Shown one piece after another: positions 40,074-46,699 of a stretch of DNA of 64,000 nt. The notes below the pieces were generated by a model. The model searched no databases. It was given only the letters and a program-made list of their open reading frames with translations, and was not told the DNA's origin. Each line of letters begins with the position of its first letter. Within the stretch, counting starts at the first letter, position 1. A program made the translations under genes and the position numbers. Source of the stretch: a virus; IMG/VR virus record IMGVR_UViG_3300034101_003146, positions 1-64,000 of that record; one strand, given 5' to 3'.

Positions 40074-41673
40074 GGAACAAGATATAGTCAAATTTTATAC
40101 AGAGGAAAAACTATCAATTAACCAAATATGTGAAAAATTACGTATAGGTAAATTAAAAGTTAAAGATGCTTTAATTAAGAACGGTGTAAAATTAAATAAA
40201 AGAGGCAGTAAAGTTAAACATATAATAAAAGATATTGATTATAGTGTTTACGATAAAAAAGTTCTTAAATGTAAGAAAACTGGTAAAATAATAAAAGACG
40301 TTTTAAATAGGTCAGGCTTTGTTGTTATACATTTAAAAAAAGTTTATGGTATTGAATTACCATCAACGTTCAAAAGGAATATGATAACAAAAACCACTGG
40401 TAAGTTATGGTATGAAGAATATTTTGATTTAATAGATGATGTTGTAATTGAAAAAGATAAGTGGGTTTGCCCTATATGTGATTGGTCTACTAACGATGTT
40501 AAAAATTTGGGGGGTTTTATAACCAAACACGTTAGGTCACATGATTTTAATAATATTAAAGAATTCTTCGAATACTACCCAACAGTTAGGATAGATTTAA
40601 AAGAGGAAAAAATATTTTTAGATAACCCAAAATCTTTTATAAACTGTGGGATATGTGAACAACCTTTTAGATCCATATCTAACACACATTTAAAATCACA
40701 TAATATAACATTAGAAGAATATAAAACTAAATATGGTGAGGTATTTTCTGAGGATTTTAAAAAAGAGTGTAAATCTTATTTAGATGTAGGTAGAGGTAAT
40801 ATTGAAAATAATTTCACATCTAAACATCAGAAAGAAATATCTGATTACATACAAAGTTTAGGTGTGACGGTTTTAAATAATCATAAAAAATCTTTAAACG
40901 GTGTTGAAATTGATGTCTATATCCCTGAACTAAAGATAGGTTTTGAATATAATGGTTTGTTTTGGCATTCAGAAAAAATGGGTAAACATAAAAACTACCA
41001 TTTAGATAAACAAAAATTAGCAAACAAACATGGTATAAAACTATATCACATTTTTTCTGATGAATGGATTAATAACCCTGAAATTGTAACGAAAAAAATT
41101 AAACATATTTTAAAGTTATCTGATAATAAAATATATGCAAGAAATTGTGTCATAAAAGAAATTGATTCTAAAGAAAAAGAAGATTTTTTAAACAAAAACC
41201 ATATACAAGGTGGTGATAAATCTAAATATAAATTAGGTGCATTATATAACGACGAATTAGTTGCTGTTATGACTTTTTCTGAATTAAGAAATGTTCTAGG
41301 TTCTAAAAAAGAAGATGGTGTCTATGAATTAGTAAGGTTTTCCTCCAAAAATGTTGTAGGTATTGCATCTAAAATGTTAAAATATTTTATTAAAAAATAT
41401 AACCCAAAAAAAATAATAAGTTATGCTGATAAAAGATGGACTTCAAGTGATAATGTATATGAAAAAATCGGTTTTAAATTAGTTTCAGAAACTAAACCTA
41501 ATTATTGGTATATAATGGGTGACAGCAAAAGATATCATAGGTATAATTTTAGGAAGGATTTACTAGTTAAACAGGGTTATGATAAAAATAAAACAGAAAA
41601 AGAAATAATGACTGATAAGGGTTATTTGTTTGTTTGGGACTGTGGTAATTATAAATACGAATGGAATAGTTGA
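40072..41673 (+). CDS. Vsr-like (EDxHD-type) homing endonuclease with HTH and zinc-finger N-terminus
   Basis: A 533-residue protein. Residues 1-45 are a helix-turn-helix (LSINQICEKLRIGKLKVKDALIKNGVKL) similar in place to that of the HNH gene upstream. A CPICDWS...H...H zinc-finger-like module (about 129-155) and an INCGICEQPFRSISNTHLKSH module (about 200-220) follow. The nuclease core EIDVYIPELKIGFEYNGLFWHSE and LYHIFSDEWI is at about 280-340. The C-terminal GNAT-like part (about 355-533: IYARNCVIKEI, ELVRFSSK, ISYADKRWTSSDNVYEKIGF) is paralogous to that of 2119-3570. It probably targets a site near the capsid gene in related phages. Confidence 0.8.
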   Translation: MEQDIVKFYTEEKLSINQICEKLRIGKLKVKDALIKNGVKLNKRGSKVKHIIKDIDYSVYDKKVLKCKKTGKIIKDVLNRSGFVVIHLKKVYGIELPSTFKRNMITKTTGKLWYEEYFDLIDDVVIEKDKWVCPICDWSTNDVKNLGGFITKHVRSHDFNNIKEFFEYYPTVRIDLKEEKIFLDNPKSFINCGICEQPFRSISNTHLKSHNITLEEYKTKYGEVFSEDFKKECKSYLDVGRGNIENNFTSKHQKEISDYIQSLGVTVLNNHKKSLNGVEIDVYIPELKIGFEYNGLFWHSEKMGKHKNYHLDKQKLANKHGIKLYHIFSDEWINNPEIVTKKIKHILKLSDNKIYARNCVIKEIDSKEKEDFLNKNHIQGGDKSKYKLGALYNDELVAVMTFSELRNVLGSKKEDGVYELVRFSSKNVVGIASKMLKYFIKKYNPKKIISYADKRWTSSDNVYEKIGFKLVSETKPNYWYIMGDSKRYHRYNFRKDLLVKQGYDKNKTEKEIMTDKGYLFVWDCGNYKYEWNS

Positions 41674-41675
41674 TG

Positions 41676-41683
41676 ATATTTAT
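41676..41683 (+). promoter_or_regulatory. ATATTTAT late-type element before KWC protein
   Basis: TGATATTTATATAC lies directly after the endonuclease stop and 4 nt before the GTG at 41688. Confidence 0.45.
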
Positions 41684-41687
41684 ATAC

Positions 41688-42536
41688 GTGAGAGATTTAA
41701 TTAGAAACATATTAAAAGAGGCTAGAGTTCCAAAAAAAGAAAAAGTTGAACTTTACAAAGATGATAATGTTATTGTGGTTGTCCCATTAACACATAGGGC
41801 TTTACAAAAATACGCTAGTTTCTGTCAATGGTGTATTAATGATGATAAATCCGAGTGGGAATATTACCATAAAGGTATACACGCGGTTATCATTCAAAGA
41901 AAACCAAAGAAAGAAAAGATAGGGATAACAGGAAATCCCGTTGCTTCAGAGATATTAATTATGTCAAGATGGGATGATGGTGGATATAGTTTTGAGGATG
42001 TTTGTGGTATATTAGGTTATGAATTTAGAAATGATAGAACATTAAACGATTACTATGTTAATGTTTCAAATGATATTAATAATTTCGCAACAAACATAGT
42101 TTATTATTCACCAGAAAACGGTATCTATGATATGGAAGATAATTTTCTATGGAATTTTAATTTTGAAATATCCGATATACCAAATATGACCCCTGAAATA
42201 ATTAGAATAACAGATCATTATCTTTGGAACGTTTTAAACGTACCACATAATGATAGTAATAATTTAAAAGAATCCGAAGAATGGTTTAAAGACATTAGGT
42301 TTGATGAGGGTGGTATAGATGATGAGGTAATGAATTACCTAAAAGATAACTACAATAAAGTTAGTAGTTATATGGGTGATTATATCGTAATAGATGAAAA
42401 ACCTTTTTATTTGAATTTTAACTCAAAAAAAAGAACGGTGGGTAAAATATATTTGGAAATTGTTGATCAATTTAAAAATGTCACGGAATCAATTTTAAGA
42501 CGTACAATTAGAACTTATATTAATAGTCTAATCTAA
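41688..42536 (+). CDS. KWC-family protein with targeting tag
   Basis: A 282-residue protein if read from the GTG at 41688; an ATG at 41673 would add five residues but sits before the late element. The start RDLIRNILKEARVPKK closely resembles the tag of the metalloprotease at 34570 (KDKIRRILREF). ELYKDDNVIVVVPLTHRALQKYA followed by FCQWCIND (about residues 22-55) is the KWC-family core with Gln for Lys. HAVIIQRK and an acidic C-terminal part (LKESEEWFKDIRFDEGG) follow. A packaged protein of unknown activity is the best guess. Confidence 0.55.
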   Translation: MRDLIRNILKEARVPKKEKVELYKDDNVIVVVPLTHRALQKYASFCQWCINDDKSEWEYYHKGIHAVIIQRKPKKEKIGITGNPVASEILIMSRWDDGGYSFEDVCGILGYEFRNDRTLNDYYVNVSNDINNFATNIVYYSPENGIYDMEDNFLWNFNFEISDIPNMTPEIIRITDHYLWNVLNVPHNDSNNLKESEEWFKDIRFDEGGIDDEVMNYLKDNYNKVSSYMGDYIVIDEKPFYLNFNSKKRTVGKIYLEIVDQFKNVTESILRRTIRTYINSLI

Positions 42537-42788
42537 AAAATCATCATCTAAATCTTCATTCCATTTATCACGTTGTATATCATCTCTATATGATTTTAAG
42601 TTTGCCAATTCTATAGAAATTCTTCTTAAATCATCATTGAGTAGTTTTATATCTTCCATTTTTTCCGAAAATAACTCATAACCAAAATCAATCAACTCTT
42701 TTTCTGTTTGTGATAAATCTTCGATACTTACAGATATCTTATCTGCCATTAATTTTATATATTGTTCTTTAAGTGATTTAATTTCCAT
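42528..42788 (-). CDS. Hypothetical small helical protein
   Basis: An 86-residue, helical, acidic protein (LSQTEKELIDFGYELFSEKMEDIKLLNDDLRRISIELANLKSYRDDI) with probable coiled coil. It overlaps the 3' end of the convergent KWC gene by 9 nt. The family is unknown. Its codon use and its place in a minus-strand run of small genes support coding. Confidence 0.5.
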   Translation of the reverse strand: MEIKSLKEQYIKLMADKISVSIEDLSQTEKELIDFGYELFSEKMEDIKLLNDDLRRISIELANLKSYRDDIQRDKWNEDLDDDFLD

Positions 42789-42817
42789 AATACAAAAATA
42801 AAATTTACCTAATTTTT

Positions 42818-43096
42818 TTAAAACCCAAACTCATTTCTTGGTGTATCTGATGTTAAAGTTTGTAAGTCCATCATTTCTTCTGTTACCTCTTCTTTTGAAA
42901 GGTGACCTTTAATATCATCATCACAACTTCTCCAAATCTCAAAAGTAGATACACCATCACCATATTGACCCCTGCCACCACCAATGACAGAAATACGGTG
43001 ACCATTGTCAAACTCCATTATAGCTTGTACACCACCCAACCCATTAGGGTGAGGTTTAAATTTTAAATCTTCAAATGTTATTCTATTTCTATCCAT
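42818..43096 (-). CDS. Conserved hypothetical small protein
   Basis: A 92-residue protein from the ATG at 43096; an ATG at 43111 would add five residues. The pattern ITFEDLKFKPHPNGLGGVQAIMEFDNGHRISVIGGGRGQYGDGVSTFEIW is well ordered, and I recall it as a widespread phage hypothetical protein (GDG.STFE). No function is known to me. It overlaps the gene upstream of it by 19 nt. Confidence 0.6.
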   Translation of the reverse strand: MDRNRITFEDLKFKPHPNGLGGVQAIMEFDNGHRISVIGGGRGQYGDGVSTFEIWRSCDDDIKGHLSKEEVTEEMMDLQTLTSDTPRNEFGF

Positions 43097-43356
43097 TGAT
43101 TTCCGTCCCAATAATTTAATTTTCTTGTTTCTAAATTGAATCTAACTGAACCTAAACTCCAAATTTCACCAACCGTCAAAATATTATTATTAACACCATT
43201 ATTAAAGGTTAAAGTATTTTCATTGTTAACATATGTTAATAATTGATTTTCAACACCAACCGCAATTAAGTCATCAAATAAGTTGTTATCATAATTAAAC
43301 TCAAATATATTATTTTTTTTGATGAAATGAAATTTTTTTAACACCTTTTTTATCAT
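43078..43356 (-). CDS. Hypothetical small protein
   Basis: A 92-residue protein with a basic start (IKKVLKKFHFIKKNN), Asn-rich middle (NNENTLTFNNGVNNNIL) and a C-terminal strand pair (VRFNLETRKLNYWDGNQWIEIE) like those in phage tail-fibre or adaptor ends. It is not recognised further. Confidence 0.45.
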   Translation of the reverse strand: MIKKVLKKFHFIKKNNIFEFNYDNNLFDDLIAVGVENQLLTYVNNENTLTFNNGVNNNILTVGEIWSLGSVRFNLETRKLNYWDGNQWIEIE

Positions 43357-43365
43357 TTATTAAAC

Positions 43366-43406
43366 ATAAAAAAGGTAGTATTAATGTAAATACCACCTTT
43401 TTTTAA
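43366..43406 (-). terminator. Terminator of the 43419-44180 gene
   Basis: A long stem formed by AAAAAGGTAGTATT and AATACCACCTTTTT (one A-C mismatch), followed by T-runs on both sides. Confidence 0.75.
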
Positions 43407-43418
43407 AATCCATAAAGA

Positions 43419-44180
43419 TTAACCGTTATATACACCATCTTTAATTGATTTTTCTTGAGCCAACTCTTTGTTGGATTTACCTTTAAGTGTTGTATTAATA
43501 ACTGTCATAACTTCTGATGGTATGATTGTCATTAAATCTATCATGTTGACAGCGTTAAGTTTAATATCTTTGGAGTCCCATATAGTTGTGGCTTCAGTAC
43601 CAACAGATTTAGATTTGTCATGGTGGAAAGCCACTTTGGAATAAATTTTATCACGAGTTTCTTCTTCTTTAACACGTTTATCAATAAAAAACACTAAAAC
43701 ACCGTTTTCGGTATATTGGTTAAAATATTTTTTAAAGTCATTTTGTTCTGAAGAAACACACCACTTTGTTGACTTACCGTAAATATTGGATGAACGGGAA
43801 GTAAGTGGTTGAACAACCAAAAAGTTATCGTCTTCATATAAAGACAAGGTTTCAAATTTTTTAACATGACTTTTTGTTACCTTTTCACGAGCCAATTTAA
43901 TCGTATCAACAATTTCTTGATTGGATGTATAAGAATAGATGTCTTTATTCTCCAATAAATTTTTATTAGATAGATCCTCAAATTCTTTCACAATATCAAA
44001 CATTTCTTTGAATGTATTGTTTTTTAATTCTTCTTTTAACCAATCAACCCAAGTCTCGGTTTGTTTAACCATAAAAGGTAAATACTTATTTGTAGAAGAA
44101 GGATCGTTTTCAGCCAAAAGTTCAATCAAATCAATATTGAATTTGGGGTTTTGTTCTTTAAGGTCTTTTTTCTTAGCCAT
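43419..44180 (-). CDS. KWC-family protein
   Basis: A 253-residue protein from the ATG at 44180; a TTG 21 codons upstream gives a longer but less likely form. DPSSTNKYLPFMV (about residues 27-39), SHVKKFETLSLYEDDNFLVVQPLTSRSS and YGKSTKWCVSSEQ (KWC at 139-141) match residues 38-175 of the 919-residue protein in order and spacing. YFNQYTENGVLVFFIDKRV follows in both. No targeting tag is visible at the chosen start. Function unknown. The family's Trp-Cys pair and downstream G-x-L-x-F/Y-x-I-x-x-K strand may form an active or binding site. Confidence 0.6.
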   Translation of the reverse strand: MAKKKDLKEQNPKFNIDLIELLAENDPSSTNKYLPFMVKQTETWVDWLKEELKNNTFKEMFDIVKEFEDLSNKNLLENKDIYSYTSNQEIVDTIKLAREKVTKSHVKKFETLSLYEDDNFLVVQPLTSRSSNIYGKSTKWCVSSEQNDFKKYFNQYTENGVLVFFIDKRVKEEETRDKIYSKVAFHHDKSKSVGTEATTIWDSKDIKLNAVNMIDLMTIIPSEVMTVINTTLKGKSNKELAQEKSIKDGVYNG

Positions 44181-44235
44181 ATTTAAACTATTTAATATCT
44201 TTAATTGTTTTGTAAAATTAATAATTTTTTTAAAA

Positions 44236-44586
44236 TCAATCAACTTTTACGAAAAAAATTTCATTAGGAAACCCACCAAAAATAAATTTAGTCACATCAC
44301 ATAACCAAATTTCTTTATTTAAATCAACACCCATATGAGATTTTAAAAAATAAAACGAACCATTACCATATTCGGTGGCCTCTCTAATTAATTTTAATTT
44401 ACTACCACCTTCAATTTCGTCAATTGATAAAAGTAAGTTAACATTATCACCACCTTCTGACACATAATCCAACATATCGTCAGCACCTTCAACCATTTCT
44501 AAATCTATTTTATCACCCGGCCATTCTGGTAAATCTATATACCATCTATTACTTGGTTCTTTATAAAATCTAAATATCTTTTTCAT
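44236..44586 (-). CDS. DUF6717-like protein
   Basis: A 116-residue protein from the ATG at 44586, chosen because the promoter lies just upstream of it. KKIFRFYKEPSNRWYIDLPEWPGDKIDLEMVEGADDMLDYVSEGGDNVNL is the pattern I know from DUF6717, a small family of bacteria and phages with no known role. It has its own Bacteroidota-type promoter, so it is probably expressed early. It ends 56 nt before the KWC gene start. Confidence 0.6.
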   Translation of the reverse strand: MKKIFRFYKEPSNRWYIDLPEWPGDKIDLEMVEGADDMLDYVSEGGDNVNLLLSIDEIEGGSKLKLIREATEYGNGSFYFLKSHMGVDLNKEIWLCDVTKFIFGGFPNEIFFVKVD

Positions 44587-44593
44587 AATAAAA

Positions 44594-44624
44594 CAAAGAT
44601 ATGGATTTTTTGTCAACATACAAA
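44594..44624 (-). promoter_or_regulatory. Bacteroidota-type sigma promoter before DUF6717-like gene
   Basis: Minus-strand TTTG (44624-44621), exactly 19 nt, then TATCTTTG (44601-44594) gives a perfect match to TTTG-N19-TAnnTTTG. The ATG at 44586 would leave a leader of only a few bases. It overlaps by one base the late-type element that faces the other way (44624-44631). Confidence 0.65.
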
Positions 44625-44631
44625 TATTTAT
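44624..44631 (+). promoter_or_regulatory. ATATTTAT late-type element before 44649 gene
   Basis: AAATATTTATATAA lies 17 nt before the ATG at 44649. Confidence 0.5.
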
Positions 44632-44648
44632 ATAAAAAACATTTTATC

Positions 44649-45068
44649 ATGAAAAAAGTAATAAGATTAAACGAAAACGATATAGAAAAGTTAGTAAAGA
44701 AGATTATGAAAGAAGAAGGTGAACAACCTAATCAGTCGAAAGAAAAATCTCTTGTGTTGTTAAAAACTAATAACGGTGAATTATCAACGGTTGATGAAAT
44801 TGTTAGAGCAATTCAACAAGCTAAAATGGCTTTTGAAGATTTATGTAACTCTAAACTAACTGGTAGAGATGGTTATACTAAAGAAATTGATGGTATTGTG
44901 AATGATTTTACTAAACTTGAAGATAAAGTTCGTAAATCAAAAGAAACTATCGGTAAATTTGTCCAACAAAAAAGTAAAGAAGACCATATGTCATATATGA
45001 AACAAAAACAAATGGATTATATGGCTAAACAAAAAAGAGCTCGTGAAGAAGGTAAATTTTACGCCTAA
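44649..45068 (+). CDS. Tagged small helical protein, putative head protein
   Basis: A 139-residue protein from the ATG at 44649, chosen over an in-frame ATG at 44601 because of the tag and the late element. Its start KKVIRLNENDIEKLVKKIMKEEG is almost the same as that of the 33000 protein. The remainder is helical, and the C-terminus holds DHMSYMKQKQMDYMAKQ, echoing the DKMSYM repeats of the scaffold. This mixture of a cleavable tag and scaffold-like motifs suggests a prohead core or internal protein. A terminator follows. Confidence 0.6.
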   Translation: MKKVIRLNENDIEKLVKKIMKEEGEQPNQSKEKSLVLLKTNNGELSTVDEIVRAIQQAKMAFEDLCNSKLTGRDGYTKEIDGIVNDFTKLEDKVRKSKETIGKFVQQKSKEDHMSYMKQKQMDYMAKQKRAREEGKFYA

Positions 45069-45072
45069 AATT

Positions 45073-45102
45073 AAAAACCCCGATTTCTCGGGGTTTTTTG
45101 TT
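45073..45102 (+). terminator. Rho-independent terminator
   Basis: CCCCGA / TCGGGG (45078-45083 with 45088-45093), loop TTTC, then T6. Confidence 0.85.
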
Positions 45103-45119
45103 AATATCATTTTGTGTTT

Positions 45120-46667
45120 TTAACACCAATCTTTTTCTGATACAACCTCAAAAGGTATTATGTCACCATATGTTCTAACTTCCCCGCTAGATTCAATTTT
45201 AATTTCAATAAAATAATCGTTAGGTATAAACCAAGATGTATCTACTAAGAAGAAATTACCATCAGGTGTCCTACTAACTTCTTGCCAATCTATATAATCT
45301 ATTTGTATATGACCACCTTCTTTAATGAATATCCTATAATAAACCTTATCCAATAAAGCCGTTTGGTCGTATGTGTAAGGTATACGTACATTAACATTCA
45401 CACGTCTAGTATCACCTCTTTTAATTTTTTCTTTTCTTTTTATACCTACCACATTAAACTCGTAATCATAAATAGACATATTACTAGCAGAACCCACACC
45501 TAATCCATTGGCATTTGCACTGTTAGTAGATCCAATTCTGTAGTAGTCAGTGTCTTCCAACACTATAAAGTCTAATATTACGTTACCTAAATGTTTAGAA
45601 CCTACTGTAACATCTTTCCATACATCACGGAATTGTATGTTACCACAATAACCAGATGTTGGATTATCGTCTACTGTTAAATTAACACAATAAACCCCTC
45701 TTGTTACTTGCGTAATACCTGATGACGGTATTGTTGTAAACAAATCGTCATTTTGGTCGTATATATCTACACCACTAAAAGTCGCATTAGTGTTCTGACC
45801 TCCGGCGTTAACATATAAACATATGTTGTTAGATTTATTTAGATAAAATTTATTTCTATCATCACTAATTCTGTCATCCCATTTTGTCTCTAAAAACGGT
45901 TCAAATACTGTATTAGTTTCTTTACCGAAAAAACCAACATACTCAGCATCCTCTAAAGGTGCCTGTTCTAAAGCAGGTTTAAAAGCCAAACCTAATCCAT
46001 ATGTAAGTCCTGTGTAACCACTTAAAATTAAACCATTTATATAATCAGTAACATCAATACAAACATTTTCATTACCAAAATCAAAATGTTGCGTAGCAAT
46101 AATTAAATTTGTACCCCCACTACATATTGTAGTACCAGAAGTACCACTAGTAGTACCAGAAGCACACCAATTACTTGGGTCGGTACCATAAACACCTTGA
46201 TTGGACCAACACGTTGTAACATCACCTCTAACAAACCAATTTGCTGGGCCCTCACAATATACTTTATCACCTTCAGCACAAGAAACAGTAGTTTGTGTGT
46301 AATCATAACCATTACCTTCACACCATGATTCTGGGACTTGGAATAATATTAATTCGAAACAAGTGGCTCTTTTGATTTCACCAACACATGATGAAACTGT
46401 TTTACATAGTTGTTCTTGGTCAAAACAAGATGTGTTAGTCATTTTTAACGTATGGGTCATCCCATTTACGTAAGGTATATCTTTAGAATTAACCTTTTTT
46501 AGTATCTCATCAAAATTTAAATCAAATATATATCTTGAGTATTTTACTTCCTCAGCTTTTAATGATCCACCGTGAAACAGTTCCACAATAGGGTTTCTAC
46601 CTGTATTAACATAAGAATCCCTAATTAAAGTGGTATCTTTATTGAAATATGTCCTTAAAATTCCCAT
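45120..46667 (-). CDS. Putative tail or baseplate structural protein
   Basis: A 515-residue protein starting GILRTYFNKDTTLIRDSYVNTGRNPIVELFHGG, rich in beta-strand patterns, Gly, Ser, Thr and Cys. It has a Trp/Cys-rich segment (ESWCEGNGYDYTQ, EGPANWFVRG, TDPSNWCASGTTSGTSGTT) between residues 113 and 180 that resembles short repeated surface modules. The C-terminal half (YFIEIKIESSGEVRTYGDIIPFEVV) looks like Ig-type or fibre-attachment domains. It directly follows the baseplate-hub gene on the minus strand and has a late element. A tail or baseplate decoration or fibre protein is likely. Confidence 0.6.
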   Translation of the reverse strand: MGILRTYFNKDTTLIRDSYVNTGRNPIVELFHGGSLKAEEVKYSRYIFDLNFDEILKKVNSKDIPYVNGMTHTLKMTNTSCFDQEQLCKTVSSCVGEIKRATCFELILFQVPESWCEGNGYDYTQTTVSCAEGDKVYCEGPANWFVRGDVTTCWSNQGVYGTDPSNWCASGTTSGTSGTTICSGGTNLIIATQHFDFGNENVCIDVTDYINGLILSGYTGLTYGLGLAFKPALEQAPLEDAEYVGFFGKETNTVFEPFLETKWDDRISDDRNKFYLNKSNNICLYVNAGGQNTNATFSGVDIYDQNDDLFTTIPSSGITQVTRGVYCVNLTVDDNPTSGYCGNIQFRDVWKDVTVGSKHLGNVILDFIVLEDTDYYRIGSTNSANANGLGVGSASNMSIYDYEFNVVGIKRKEKIKRGDTRRVNVNVRIPYTYDQTALLDKVYYRIFIKEGGHIQIDYIDWQEVSRTPDGNFFLVDTSWFIPNDYFIEIKIESSGEVRTYGDIIPFEVVSEKDWC

Positions 46668-46682
46668 TAATCTTTTTTTACT

Positions 46683-46690
46683 ATAAATAT
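46683..46690 (-). promoter_or_regulatory. ATATTTAT late-type element before 45120-46667 gene
   Basis: Minus-strand GATATTTATAGTAA lies about 15 nt before the ATG at 46667. Confidence 0.5.
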
Positions 46691-46699
46691 CATCGGGAA

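Noticed and set aside
45120-46667. Adhesin or receptor-binding protein with certainty
   Set aside because: The Cys/Trp/Gly-rich segment is suggestive, but no fibre or lectin motif is clear, so only a general structural call is made.
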